The notes beneath the pieces were generated by a model, which saw only the letters and a list, made by a program, of their open reading frames with translations, did no database searches and was not told where the DNA came from. Both the position numbers and the translations under genes were made by a program. DNA of 64,000 bases, from assembly GCA_003242735.1 (NCBI GenBank), contig QGVH01000004.1, forward strand, positions 62,001 to 126,000, written 5' to 3'. Shown one piece after another: positions 1-8,944 of this stretch. Source of the DNA: a bacterium (lineage in GTDB: Bacteria > Gemmatimonadota > Gemmatimonadetes > Longimicrobiales > RSA9). Numbering within the stretch: position 1 is the stretch's first letter; every line of letters begins with the position of its first letter.

Positions 1-3000
1 ACGGGCGCGCCGTCGTCTCCCACGGGCAGCGCGAGCAGCTCCCCCTCGTCGTAGAGGAGCAGTTCCTCCCCATCCCTGGACGTGAACGCGTTCACCGGGA
101 CGGAGCCATCGTCCAGGACCACGCGACCGCTGACGGTGGGGCCCGCGAGGGGCCCGGCGAGCGCGACGGACCCGGTCACCGCGGCGGCGTCCCGGCCGCG
201 CGCCGAGAAAGCGCGGAAGCCGTCGAACTCCAGGGCCACGTCGAAGACCGGCTCGGTGAGGGCCGGGAACGTGATCGTGCCGCGGGCCACGGCCCAGCCG
301 TCGGACTGCGCGCGGGCCTCCTCGACGATCACACGCGAGCCCTCCAGTCTGACGTCGGCCGAGATCTCGCGGTAACGCTCGTTGAAGGGGATGATCGTGA
401 CGGCGCCGCGGCGCAGAGCGAACGATCCCTCCAGCCGTGGCTCTTCGACCGTCCCGCTGACGGTCGCGCGGCCGCTGAACGCTCCCTCCAGGTCCCGCAC
501 GTCGCGCAACCACGGCTCGAACGCGGCCAGGGCCACGCTGTCGGCGACCAGGGTCGCACGGACGGGGCCTTCGTCCAGGAGGTCCCACCGGGGCGGGAAG
601 CCGAGAACGAGATCCACCGGGAGCGAGGCGCTGACGTCGAGGGCGCGTGCGGGCTCGAGCAGCGACTCCGCCCGGATCTCCAAGCGCTGGTCGGCGTAGC
701 GCAGCTCGCCCTCCAACTGCCCGACCACCACCCCCTGGACCGTCGCTCCCCGGAGACGGAACTCTGCGCCAATGACCGGCGCCTCGAGCCGGCCCTCGAC
801 CTGCGCGTCGAGCCAGATCCGGCCCGTCGCCGCGGTGTCCACCCGGGCAGCCGCGAGGACGGGACCGATGGGAACCGCCGTCGCGATCACCCGGATGCCG
901 GCGCTGCCCACCCGCGGAGCGCGGCCGTCCACCGAGAGGCGGCCCGGGCCACCCTCCTCCACGAGGAGGAGCCCGCTCACGTCCAGCCCGGGCTCGCCGC
1001 CCCACGCGACGGTCGAAGGCCGCGCGAGGCTCCAACGGTCTGGGCCAATGTCCGCCACGAAGCGGCGGATGACGGCCTCCCGGCGTCCGGCATCGGCGAT
1101 GCGCCCGTCCGCGGCCAGCGCCAGCACACCCCCGCCGCTGCGCTCGGCGGTGACGGTCAGCGAGAACGTGGGCGGCTCCTGCCGGTACGCGACGACCGCG
1201 GTGTCGTACACGGCGAGCCCCGGGACCGCGACCCCCCGGGCCACCACGTCCAGTACGGCCGGTGCAGGGGAGACGCCGAGCGTGACCGCGTACGTGCCCC
1301 GCGCCGAGGCGATGCGCCAGCCGTCCAGGCGGACGCCCGAGAGGGCGGCCGTGCCGGCGATGCGCACGCCGTCCGCCGGTCCCGAGAGCGTTCCCTCGGA
1401 CCACACCTCGCCGGCCGCCACGCTGTCCGCCGCGAGCGGGAGATACGGCGCGAACGGCGCGAGGTCCGCCACGCGGAGCGCGTAGCGCAGCTCCCCGGCT
1501 GCCGGCACGGCGAATCGCCACGTGCCGGAGACCTCGAGGTCGAGTGTGGCGAGCGCAAGAAACGCACGATCCAGTCGGAGAGTACCGTTGTCGATCTCCA
1601 GTATCACATCGACCGCGTCCCCGGGATCCGTCTGCCAGCCCGTGAACCGGCCGGCCAGCGCGAGGCGGAGCGTGGCCGAGGCGGCGGTGGTCCCGGAGCC
1701 GGCGAGGGTGAAGTCGGCCGTGAGCTGAGCGGGCGGAACGCGTTGCCCGAAGAGGGCGGCGAGCGAGAGGTCAATGGTCTGCCCGGTCAGGTCGTAAGCC
1801 GGGACAGGGCCGCGGAGGTCGAGGGCGCCGCGGAGCAGGAGCGTGCCGACGTCGAGGGCCAGGCGGACGTCCACGTCCAGCGGCACGGCGCCCGGGGCGC
1901 CCCTCAGCGCAACGGTCCCCGTCACCGTTCCCGTCAGCGACACTCCGGGGATCAGCGGCGAGAGCGCGGCGAGGGGGACGTGGTCCAGCTCGGCGACGAG
2001 GCTCGTGAGCCGGAAGCCGGCGGCGTCGTACGCCGCGGTCCCTTCCAGCGCCGCGTCGAACCCCGTCGTGGCGCCGGCGGCGGTCAGGGCGGCGACCGCG
2101 TCGAACCGCAACGCACCCGCACTCCCTGTGAGGGTGCCTCTCACGGTCCCGGTCACCGGCAGCGAGCCGGTGGCCGGCTCCAGGAGCGCGAGGTCGAGGG
2201 GATCCAGCGCGAGGTCCACGGACTCGAGGGCGGCGGGCGCCGCGCCGCCGACGACGACCGTGATCGCTCCCCTCACGTTCGAGCCGCCCGCGGCGGCGGC
2301 CAGCTCCGTGATGGCCACCCGGGAGCGGCCGCCTCCGGCCGGCGTGATGTCGAGGGTGAAGGACGCCGTGCCGGCGTCGGGGAGCTGGTCCATGAACCAC
2401 CGCAGATCGGCCAGCGGCACGGCCTCTGCGCGGAGCGCGAGCTCCAGCCCCGTGGTCGTGTCGTACCTGCCCCGGACCGCGGTGAGCCGGGCGCCGTCCA
2501 CGGTCGCGGTCGCGGCCGTGAAGGTCGTACCGTCGTCGTCCAGGCGGGCCTCGGCGTCGGCCGTAGCCACGGCGAACCGCCGATCGATGCCGGGGAGGAC
2601 GACGTCGCCGCTCGCGCTCCGGGCCAGGACCTCCGGCGCTGGTGCGCTGGGATCCGAGAGGGTGGCGCGCGCGATGTCGGCATCCAGGCCGAGGATCGCC
2701 ACACTCGTTCCGGGGCTCTCGACGACGAGGCGGCCGCCGGAGATGCGGACGTCCGTGAGCTCGAGGGTGCCTCCGCCCGATGGGCCGCCATCGGCGTCCG
2801 CCCCACGCGCGCCGACGATCGTCCGCCACGCTCGCTGGTAGTTCCAGTCCTGGCCGGGTCCGCGGCGGAGCACGGCGTCCGGCTTCACGAGGACCACATC
2901 CGACAGCAGCACATCCCCCGTCTGGAGGGCGCCGAGGTCGATCCCGAACTCGGCCCGCGCCGCCTCGGCGAACCGTGGTCCGTCCGGCTCCTCGATCGCC

Positions 3001-3428
3001 AGGTCCGTCACGCGCACCCGCGCGATCCCGGTGAGGGCCCGCGGGTCGGGGCGGCTCCGGTCCAGGCGCTCCAGGATCCGACCCTCGAACGCCTGGACGC
3101 CGAAGCGCCGGACCCCCGGCCGTCGCCCGGGCCGGGCCTCGGCGTCGAGCGTGTCGGAGCGGACCGTGTCCACCCGGGGGAGGACAGGCGCGGGCGCCGC
3201 CGGTACGGTCCGCGAGGGCAGGGCACCGGGGACGGCGCGCGGCAGGGCACCGGGCTCGGCGGCCTCCTCCTCACGCGCCCACTGCCGCGCTGCGAGCGCT
3301 GCGGCCCAGCGCGCCAGGGCGCCCGTCTCCACGAGGGCGTACAGCGTCAACGCGGCGACGGCGAGAGCCAGGATGACGAGCGAGGCGGCGGCCGCCGGGT
3401 CGGACTGGCGCTCCCGTCGCGGGCCCAC
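1..3428 (-). CDS. tamB: TamB/AsmA-like inner-membrane protein (DUF490), partial at C-terminus
   Basis: The frame is open from a GTG at 3428 to the window edge, at least 1142 codons, so the C-terminus is missing. Residues 14-34 form one hydrophobic signal anchor. The rest is a long periplasmic chain of short alternating beta-type segments rich in Gly, Asp, Val and Leu, as in TamB/AsmA proteins that bridge the periplasm and help move lipids or outer-membrane proteins. The segment reading GAVTIIPFNERY (coded near 380-420) resembles the start of the conserved TamB C-terminal (DUF490) domain. The start lies 7 nt after the Omp85 gene's stop, so the two form an operon matching the TamA-TamB pairing. 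The GTG is chosen because it directly precedes the signal anchor. The family assignment is firm; the cargo is unknown. Confidence 0.82.
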   Translation of the reverse strand, partial: MGPRRERQSDPAAAASLVILALAVAALTLYALVETGALARWAAALAARQWAREEEAAEPGALPRAVPGALPSRTVPAAPAPVLPRVDTVRSDTLDAEARPGRRPGVRRFGVQAFEGRILERLDRSRPDPRALTGIARVRVTDLAIEEPDGPRFAEAARAEFGIDLGALQTGDVLLSDVVLVKPDAVLRRGPGQDWNYQRAWRTIVGARGADADGGPSGGGTLELTDVRISGGRLVVESPGTSVAILGLDADIARATLSDPSAPAPEVLARSASGDVVLPGIDRRFAVATADAEARLDDDGTTFTAATATVDGARLTAVRGRYDTTTGLELALRAEAVPLADLRWFMDQLPDAGTASFTLDITPAGGGRSRVAITELAAAAGGSNVRGAITVVVGGAAPAALESVDLALDPLDLALLEPATGSLPVTGTVRGTLTGSAGALRFDAVAALTAAGATTGFDAALEGTAAYDAAGFRLTSLVAELDHVPLAALSPLIPGVSLTGTVTGTVALRGAPGAVPLDVDVRLALDVGTLLLRGALDLRGPVPAYDLTGQTIDLSLAALFGQRVPPAQLTADFTLAGSGTTAASATLRLALAGRFTGWQTDPGDAVDVILEIDNGTLRLDRAFLALATLDLEVSGTWRFAVPAAGELRYALRVADLAPFAPYLPLAADSVAAGEVWSEGTLSGPADGVRIAGTAALSGVRLDGWRIASARGTYAVTLGVSPAPAVLDVVARGVAVPGLAVYDTAVVAYRQEPPTFSLTVTAERSGGGVLALAADGRIADAGRREAVIRRFVADIGPDRWSLARPSTVAWGGEPGLDVSGLLLVEEGGPGRLSVDGRAPRVGSAGIRVIATAVPIGPVLAAARVDTAATGRIWLDAQVEGRLEAPVIGAEFRLRGATVQGVVVGQLEGELRYADQRLEIRAESLLEPARALDVSASLPVDLVLGFPPRWDLLDEGPVRATLVADSVALAAFEPWLRDVRDLEGAFSGRATVSGTVEEPRLEGSFALRRGAVTIIPFNERYREISADVRLEGSRVIVEEARAQSDGWAVARGTITFPALTEPVFDVALEFDGFRAFSARGRDAAAVTGSVALAGPLAGPTVSGRVVLDDGSVPVNAFTSRDGEELLLYDEGELLALPVGDDGAP

Positions 3429-3435
3429 GGTCGCC

Positions 3436-5604
3436 TCAGAACGCCTGGCCCAGGGCCAGGTGGAGACGGAACCGGTCGAGGAACGTGCGCCCGGGAGCGA
3501 AGTCCGGAGAGATCTGGATCAGCGTGTCGGCTTGTGCGAAGTACAGGGGGCCCCGGCGCGGAGCATACGGGTTGTAGGCGAGGTCGAGGCGGATGGGGCC
3601 GACCACCGAGCGGATCCGCACGCCCACCCCGGGCGTGACGCGCCAGCGGTCGAGCCGCAGGTCCGAGAGGTCGCCGTCTTCGAGCGCCCCCGCATCCACG
3701 AACCAGGCGAGCCGGACACGGTCGGAGGCGACCGGGGCAGGCGTGCGCAGCTCCAGGTTGACGATCGCCAGCGCGGTCCCGCCGGTCGGGACGAACGTGA
3801 CGTCGTCGGTGGACACCAACGTGTCGCCGGTCAGCGGATCGACCTGGATGCGGCTCGTGACGTAGACCCGCGGGCCGAGCCCGTTGCGCGAGAAGCCCCG
3901 GACCGTGGTCGCCCCGCCCGCGAAGAAGCGGTCCTCCGGCGGCAGGAAGTCGCCGTCCGGGATGAGCGACGCACTGCCGAAGAAGGTGCCCAGCCGGAGG
4001 CCGGCCGCGAAGACGCGGTCGGGACCCAGAGGCCAGTAGCGCGAGACGTCTCCCGTCCAGCGCACGAAGCTGGCGTCGCTCCCCAGCCAGTCCGCGGCCC
4101 AGGTGAGCGACGCGCCGAGCTGGTAGCCGCGGCGCGGGTCGAGGACCTGGTCCGTCCGGTCCAGCGCCCACACCACGCCAGCGGTGTTGCGCCACCGGAA
4201 ACGCTGGACGTCCGCGATGTCTTCCGGCCGGCAGACCAGCAGGGCGGTGCAGAAGATGGCGGGCGTGGCCAGGGTGCGGCCTCGCTCGACCCCGACCGTG
4301 AGCGTCCCGGCCTCACGCAGGCCGAGCCGGCGCGCCAGCGCCACCCGCGCGCCATAGACCTCCCGCTGGAAGAGCCGGGGCTCGGACTGCCGTTCGCCGA
4401 AGGCGGCCAGGGTCAGCTGGTTGCGCGCACCGAGGAACCCCGGCTCCGTGAACTCTGCGGCGAGGCGGTAGTCCACGCGGCTCCGGAACGGCTCGTCGCG
4501 GAACTCGCGGCACACCGCGCGGCCGGCCCGGAAGTCCACCGGCGCGCCGATCCCGAGCTTGCTCACCGATGCCGTGAGCGAGAGCCGCCGCGCCCCGCCG
4601 CCCAGACTCCGGCTCGTCCACTGCACGCCGGCCCGCAGACAGTCTACGGTGCCGAACCCCGCCGACGCCTCGACCACGTGGACCGGCCCTTCCACGATCC
4701 GGACCTCCACCGTGGCCCGGGCGCTGTCCGGCGGCGCACCCACCGTGTCCCGCACGACCCCGACGCTCGCGAACTGCACGATGTCCAGGGCGTAGAGGTT
4801 GCGCTCGCTGGCGTCCAACTCGTTGCCCCGGAGCAGGTCGCCCTCGCGGAACTCGAGCTGCCGCATCACGGCGGCCCGCCCCAGGTGCTCCGCGCCGATC
4901 ACGGCGATGGAATCGATCACCACCTGGGGCCCGGGCAGCGCCGTGAGCTCCACGTCCACCCGGTCCGCAACGGTGTCCGCGGTGTACTCGCGCAACACGA
5001 CGGCGTACGCGTGGCCCCGCGCATAGAGGGCCGCCAGGATCGTGTCGGCGGAAGCCGCGAGCTCGCGCAGGTCGAAGCGTTCGCCCGGCCGGAGCGGCAA
5101 CCGACGCCGCAGCCGGGCCGTGTCCAGAACGCCCTCGACGCCGTGCAGCTCCAGCGAACGGACGATGACCGGCTCGCCGCGCCGGATCACGAACGTGACC
5201 GCCACAGCCCCGTCGCTCGCCTCCCGGACCTCCGGCTCGACCTGCGTCCCGAAGAAGCCGGCCTGGCGGAAGAAGAGGGCGAGGCGTGCCGCGTCGCTGC
5301 GGAGCACGTCCAGATCGAGGTACTCCTCGCGTCTGCCCAACCCGAACGGACAGATCGGTAGGCCGAGGACGCGACACTGGCTGGCCGCCGTCCGCACCAG
5401 CCGCTCCAGCGTGTCCGCCGGGAACGGCGCGCCGCCCCGGAAACCCACCGCCTCGATCTCGCGGCCGGCGAAGCGGACGAGCTCCGGGTAGGCCCGCGCC
5501 CCGGGCGATCTCGCCGCGCACGCCATGAGCCACCCCACCGGCGCCAGGCAGACAACGAGAAGCGCGGGCAGCCCCACGGGCCTCCGCGCCTGCACCGCTC
5601 TCAT
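3436..5604 (-). CDS. Omp85 family outer-membrane protein (BamA/TamA-like) with lipobox
   Basis: This 722-residue protein has N-terminal POTRA-like repeats (about 45-330; for example VIVRSLELHGVEG and VVIDSIAVIGAEHLG). A C-terminal Omp85 beta-barrel (about 340-722) follows and ends in the typical aromatic residue (LGQAF). Omp85 proteins insert or export proteins at the outer membrane. The context, directly upstream of tamB, favours a TamA-like role over BamA. The start at 5604 gives a clean signal peptide with the lipobox-like sequence LMAC at 26-29, so Cys29 could be lipidated, which is unusual for this family. A longer frame upstream only adds Arg/Pro-rich sequence and is rejected. GGGAG lies shortly before the ATG. 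Family is certain; exact subfamily is inferred. Confidence 0.88.
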   Translation of the reverse strand: MRAVQARRPVGLPALLVVCLAPVGWLMACAARSPGARAYPELVRFAGREIEAVGFRGGAPFPADTLERLVRTAASQCRVLGLPICPFGLGRREEYLDLDVLRSDAARLALFFRQAGFFGTQVEPEVREASDGAVAVTFVIRRGEPVIVRSLELHGVEGVLDTARLRRRLPLRPGERFDLRELAASADTILAALYARGHAYAVVLREYTADTVADRVDVELTALPGPQVVIDSIAVIGAEHLGRAAVMRQLEFREGDLLRGNELDASERNLYALDIVQFASVGVVRDTVGAPPDSARATVEVRIVEGPVHVVEASAGFGTVDCLRAGVQWTSRSLGGGARRLSLTASVSKLGIGAPVDFRAGRAVCREFRDEPFRSRVDYRLAAEFTEPGFLGARNQLTLAAFGERQSEPRLFQREVYGARVALARRLGLREAGTLTVGVERGRTLATPAIFCTALLVCRPEDIADVQRFRWRNTAGVVWALDRTDQVLDPRRGYQLGASLTWAADWLGSDASFVRWTGDVSRYWPLGPDRVFAAGLRLGTFFGSASLIPDGDFLPPEDRFFAGGATTVRGFSRNGLGPRVYVTSRIQVDPLTGDTLVSTDDVTFVPTGGTALAIVNLELRTPAPVASDRVRLAWFVDAGALEDGDLSDLRLDRWRVTPGVGVRIRSVVGPIRLDLAYNPYAPRRGPLYFAQADTLIQISPDFAPGRTFLDRFRLHLALGQAF

Positions 5605-5673
5605 CCCACGCTCCCGACTCCCGCCCCTCGCCCGGTCGTCCGCCGCCCACGCACGTTCGGAGCTGGTGCGGGA

Positions 5674-5689
5674 TGCAAGGCATACGCCA
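5674..5689 (-). promoter_or_regulatory. Candidate sigma-54 (-24/-12) promoter for the Omp85-tamB operon
   Basis: On the minus strand this reads TGGCGTATGCCTTGCA. The GG and GC dinucleotides are exactly 10 bp apart, as in the RpoN consensus TGGCAC-N5-TTGCA; only the two bases after TGGC differ. It lies about 70 bp before the Omp85 start codon, giving a leader near 60 nt. rpoN itself is encoded at 18514-19971. No good -35/-10 pair was seen here. This is a sequence match only; no activator site was identified. Confidence 0.4.
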
Positions 5690-5771
5690 TGCACGGCCGA
5701 CGACCTCGACGCCGCTCGTGCCGGGTACCCTTCTTGCACCGACGCCGCCGCGGTTTCGGCAGGACCGCGGA

Positions 5772-5794
5772 CCGGCGCGCACCAGGTGCGCCGG
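5772..5794. promoter_or_regulatory. Inverted repeat just upstream of the PQQ dehydrogenase gene
   Basis: CCGGC and GCACC pair with GGTGC and GCCGG, with a 2-nt bulge and a 1-nt centre. The element ends about 16 bp before the GTG start at 5811 and abuts the purine-rich ribosome-binding site. It could be an operator or a leader hairpin that masks the ribosome-binding site. In 70 % GC DNA such a repeat may also be chance. Confidence 0.3.
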
Positions 5795-5810
5795 GGAAGG
5801 GGGGTGGACC

Positions 5811-7688
5811 GTGCGCGCTGTCGTCGTCGTTTCGCTGCTCGCCGCGTCCCTGGCCTCGTGCCGGGGAGAACCACGCATCGGCGGCGCGGACGCCGAGGGC
5901 GATGCGACGCCGGCGCGGCGGCCGCCGGCACCGAGCTTCGCTCCCGTCACCGACGCGGTGCTCTCGGCGCTCCAGGCCGCCGGAACCGAATGGCTGACCT
6001 ACGGCGGCGCCTACAACAACCAGCGCTATTCGTCCCTCGCCCAGATCACCCGGGAGAACGTCGCGACGTTGACCCCCGCCTGGGTCTACCAGACCGGCGT
6101 GGCCGAGTCCTTCGAGACGACGCCGATCGTCGCCGGGAACGTCATGTACCTGACCACGCCCGGAAGCGGCGTCATCGCCCTCCACGCCGCCACCGGCGAG
6201 AAGCTCTGGGAGTTCAAGCCGGAGATCCGACGCACGCAGCTCTGCTGCGGCCCCAACAACCGAGGCGTCAGCATCTACGGCGACCACGTCCACGTCGCCA
6301 CCCTCGACGCCCGCCTCATCGCCCTGGACCGCCGGACCGGGCAGGTCGTCTGGGACACCGAGGTCGCCGACCCCGATGACGGCTACAGCATCACCATGGC
6401 CCCCCTGGCCTTCGACGGGAAGATCTTCGTCGGCGTGAGCGGGGCGGACTACGGCCTCCGGGGGTTCGTCAGCGCCTACGACGCCGCGACCGGCGAGCTG
6501 GCCTGGCGCTGGTACACCATCCCCGCGCCCGACGAGGCGCCCAACGGCTGGTGGGGCGAGTGGCGGGACACCGACCCGTTCGGGACGGCCCTCGGCCGGG
6601 ACATCACGGCGGAGCGCGAGGACAGCGCCACCTACCGGGACGCCTGGAAACGCGGCGGGGGCTCCGTCTGGATGACCCCCGCCTACGACCCCACCACCAA
6701 GACCCTCTACTTCAGCGTCGGCAACCCGGCGCCCAGCCTCGACGGGAGGGTGCGGCCCGGCGACAACCTGTACACGGCCTCCATCGTCGCCCTGGACGGC
6801 GAGACCGGCACCCTGCGCTGGTACTTCCAGACCGTGCCCCACGACGTCTGGGACCTCGCCCCGGTCAGCCCGCCGATCCTGTTCGACCTGGACGGGCGGC
6901 GCTACGTCGCCCAGGCCGGCAAGACCGGCTGGCTCTACGTCGTGGACGCCGCCACCGGCCAGCCCGTGCTCCGGTCCGACAACTTCGTCCCTCAGGACGC
7001 GCTGTTCACCACCGTGAGCGCTGGCGGAGACCCCGCGGACGGCCGGCTCATGATCCCGGGCGCCCACGGCGGCGCCCACTGGTCTCCCATGGCCTACTCG
7101 CCTCGTACGGGCCTCGCCTACGTCCTCGGCGTCCACCAGCCGATGGTCTACCGGGTCACCCGCCAGCCGTTCTACGAGGGACGACTCTGGACCGGCGGAA
7201 CCTTCCTGACACCGCCGGACCTGCCCCAGTGGGGCACCTTCACCGCCATTGACCTCCGCACCGGCGAGATCCGCTGGCAGCAGCGCGTCCCGGTACCCAT
7301 GGTCGGCGCGGCCCTCGTGACCGCCGGCGACGTGGTCTTCGTGGGGCAGGGGACCGGCACCCTCGACGCCTTCGACGCCCTCACCGGCGATCTGCTCTGG
7401 CAGTTCAACACCGGAGCCGGCGTCCACGGCGGGCCCATCACTTACGCCGTGGACGGCGTGCAGTACGTCGCCGTCGCCGCGGGCGGGAACTACCAGCTCG
7501 GGACCCCCAGGGGCGACGACGTCTTCGCCTTCGTCTTGGGCCAGGCACCTCGTCCCGCTCCCGGGCAGGCCTACGCCCCGGCCGAGTACCGCCGCTCGGG
7601 CCCGATCCGGTACGGCGCCGTCCGACAGGTGCCCGCGGCCTCCGTGACTCGCGGGAGAACGGCCGAGGCGGGATCGCCGGAGCGCTGA
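5811..7688 (+). CDS. PQQ-dependent alcohol dehydrogenase-like quinoprotein, lipoprotein
   Basis: This is a 625-residue periplasmic quinoprotein of the methanol/ethanol dehydrogenase beta-propeller family, which oxidises alcohols with pyrroloquinoline quinone. The GTG start at 5811 follows a strong purine-rich site (GGGGAAGGGGGG). It yields a lipoprotein signal peptide (SLLAASLASC), so the protein is probably membrane-tethered. Visible family marks are the adjacent cysteines Cys145-Cys146 (the vicinal disulfide over PQQ), repeated propeller motifs such as ALDRRTGQVVWD, the segment TPAYDPTTKTLYFSVGNPAP, and PHDVWDLA with the likely catalytic Asp at 348. The residue two after that Asp is Ala, the calcium-type rather than lanthanide-type pattern. 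There is no C-terminal cytochrome c domain and no PQQ biosynthesis gene nearby, so the substrate and electron acceptor are unknown. Confidence 0.87.
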   Translation: MRAVVVVSLLAASLASCRGEPRIGGADAEGDATPARRPPAPSFAPVTDAVLSALQAAGTEWLTYGGAYNNQRYSSLAQITRENVATLTPAWVYQTGVAESFETTPIVAGNVMYLTTPGSGVIALHAATGEKLWEFKPEIRRTQLCCGPNNRGVSIYGDHVHVATLDARLIALDRRTGQVVWDTEVADPDDGYSITMAPLAFDGKIFVGVSGADYGLRGFVSAYDAATGELAWRWYTIPAPDEAPNGWWGEWRDTDPFGTALGRDITAEREDSATYRDAWKRGGGSVWMTPAYDPTTKTLYFSVGNPAPSLDGRVRPGDNLYTASIVALDGETGTLRWYFQTVPHDVWDLAPVSPPILFDLDGRRYVAQAGKTGWLYVVDAATGQPVLRSDNFVPQDALFTTVSAGGDPADGRLMIPGAHGGAHWSPMAYSPRTGLAYVLGVHQPMVYRVTRQPFYEGRLWTGGTFLTPPDLPQWGTFTAIDLRTGEIRWQQRVPVPMVGAALVTAGDVVFVGQGTGTLDAFDALTGDLLWQFNTGAGVHGGPITYAVDGVQYVAVAAGGNYQLGTPRGDDVFAFVLGQAPRPAPGQAYAPAEYRRSGPIRYGAVRQVPAASVTRGRTAEAGSPER

Positions 7689-7732
7689 CCCCCGCCGGAC
7701 GATGAACGGGTCCGCGGCCGCCCCCCGCGGCC

Positions 7733-7788
7733 GGGCGGCGGCGGAACCAGCCGGCCCGCGCCGGCGGCCCGGCCTCGGGCCGCCGCCC
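7733..7788 (+). terminator. GC-rich hairpin after the PQQ dehydrogenase gene
   Basis: GGGCGGCGGC (7733-7742) pairs perfectly with GCCGCCGCCC (7779-7788). A smaller GCCGGC/GCCGGC hairpin (7750-7765) sits inside the loop. It lies 45 nt after the stop codon and just before the next promoter. There is no T-tract, so termination is inferred from position. Confidence 0.5.
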
Positions 7789-7804
7789 ATGAACGCTCTC
7801 GAGC

Positions 7805-7833
7805 TTGACGTCGGCCCAGAAATACATTATTCT
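7805..7833 (+). promoter_or_regulatory. Sigma-70 promoter of the TPR gene
   Basis: TTGACG (7805-7810), a 17-bp spacer and TATTCT (7828-7833) form a near-consensus sigma-70 promoter. It sits in an AT-rich island (AATACATTATTCTAAATAGC) that stands out from the surrounding GC-rich DNA. The predicted start site is near 7840, giving a leader of about 70 nt before the ATG at 7913. Confidence 0.72.
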
Positions 7834-7912
7834 AAATAGCTTACGGCCAATCTACCCGCACGCGCGGTTGTCGCCGCGAGTGCGCAGTGCGACCATCACC
7901 AGCGTACGCGGT

Positions 7913-8620
7913 ATGCCAACACGACACCCGACGGCACGGCGCATCCACAGAGGACAGACCGCGCCGGATGACGTGTTCGTTGCGAACGTCCTCGAGCTGA
8001 GCGCGTGGATCAAGCAACACCGACGCGCGCTCACGGTGGCGGTCATTGCCATCCTCCTCGCCCTGGCCGTGGGGGTCTACTACCGGAACACGCGGGTCGC
8101 CATCGCCAACCGTGCGACGGCCGAGCTGGCGGCGCTGCGCCAGACCGTGGCGAGTGGGAACCGCGCGGTGGCCATCCAGGAGCTCCAGACGTTCATCAAC
8201 CGATACGGGAGCACGGCCGCGAGCGCGGAAGCGCGGATCCTGCTCGGCCAGCTCTATCTGGAGGAAGGGAACCCCGAGCAGGCGATCCAGACGCTCAATC
8301 GCATGGCGCGGGACCTGGACCATCCCCTCGGCCCGACCGCGGCGTTCTTGGTCGGGGCCGCCCACGAGGCCGCCAACCGGTCCGGGGAGGCGGAGCGGGT
8401 CTACCTCCGGATCGCGGACGGCGCGGCCTTCCAGTACCAGCGTCTGGATGCGCTGGATGCCGCGGCCCGGATCCGGCAGGACCGCGGCGACTTCGCCGGC
8501 GCCGTCGCGCTCTACGACCGGATCCTGGGTATGCTCCCGGCCGACGCGCCGGAACGGGCCTTCTACGAGATGCGGCGGGCGGAAGCCCAGACCCGCGCCA
8601 CGGCGAGCGCCCGGTCCTGA
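7913..8620 (+). CDS. Membrane-anchored TPR-repeat protein
   Basis: This 235-residue protein has a short cytoplasmic N-terminus, one transmembrane helix (about 40-57, TVAVIAILLALAVGVYY) and a helical tetratricopeptide-like region from about 65 to 225. That layout resembles YfgM-type proteins, which hold client or partner proteins at the periplasmic face of the membrane. The ATG at 7913 is chosen because the upstream in-frame TTG at 7805 is itself the -35 box of the promoter. The gene stands alone between a promoter and a terminator. The TPR assignment is clear; the partner is unknown. Confidence 0.8.
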   Translation: MPTRHPTARRIHRGQTAPDDVFVANVLELSAWIKQHRRALTVAVIAILLALAVGVYYRNTRVAIANRATAELAALRQTVASGNRAVAIQELQTFINRYGSTAASAEARILLGQLYLEEGNPEQAIQTLNRMARDLDHPLGPTAAFLVGAAHEAANRSGEAERVYLRIADGAAFQYQRLDALDAAARIRQDRGDFAGAVALYDRILGMLPADAPERAFYEMRRAEAQTRATASARS

Positions 8621-8658
8621 GCGCCGCCCACAAACAGCTGTAGGTCCCGCTCCTGGCC

Positions 8659-8697
8659 CGGCGCCGGCGGCTCCAGCGGCCGCCGGCGCCGCGTTTT
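8659..8697 (+). terminator. Intrinsic terminator of the TPR gene
   Basis: A perfect 13-bp stem (CGGCGCCGGCGGC, 8659-8671, with its complement at 8679-8691) closes a 7-nt loop. CGTTTT follows. It lies 38 nt after the stop codon and is the most textbook-like terminator in the window. Confidence 0.8.
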
Positions 8698-8944
8698 CGG
8701 TGTCGCGCCGCCGGGCGTCCCGGCGGGCCGACGGCCACGCGTGGCCGACCCACGTCGGTCCGGTGGCGCGAACGCGCGGCCGCGAGGGGGCGTCCACGCC
8801 GGCGGCGCCGCGGGCGGGCGGCAGTTTCCGCGCTCGCCGTAGGTGCGCATAATATGCATTATGTAAAGTTGAGCGGCGGGGCGACGTGGAAAACTCGGCC
8901 CGTTCTCCACGTCCGCCCTTCCTCTTCCGTTGCGGGAGCCAGTG
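8698..8944. other. Gene-free convergent region with palindromes
   Basis: No convincing gene lies between the TPR gene and the acyltransferase, which converge here (8621-8986). Outside the two terminators it holds three elements: a perfect 16-bp palindrome at 8732-8747 (CGGCCACGCGTGGCCG), an AT-rich inverted repeat CATAAT-ATGC-ATTATG at 8848-8863, and a hairpin at 8878-8918 (GACGTGGA/TCCACGTC plus a bulged GC extension, 15-nt loop). A 62-codon plus-strand frame at 8854-9042 runs into the acyltransferase gene, lacks a ribosome-binding site and has no recognisable features. A small RNA is possible but not supported by a clear promoter. Confidence 0.5.

Noticed and set aside
1743-3638. 631-codon plus-strand frame over tamB
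   Set aside because: Gly/Arg-rich shadow of the TamB coding strand; the minus frame reads smoothly as TamB from 3428 to the window edge.
5601-7790. 729-codon minus-strand frame under the PQQ dehydrogenase
   Set aside because: The plus strand encodes an unmistakable quinoprotein with signal peptide and ribosome-binding site; the minus frame is compositionally biased.
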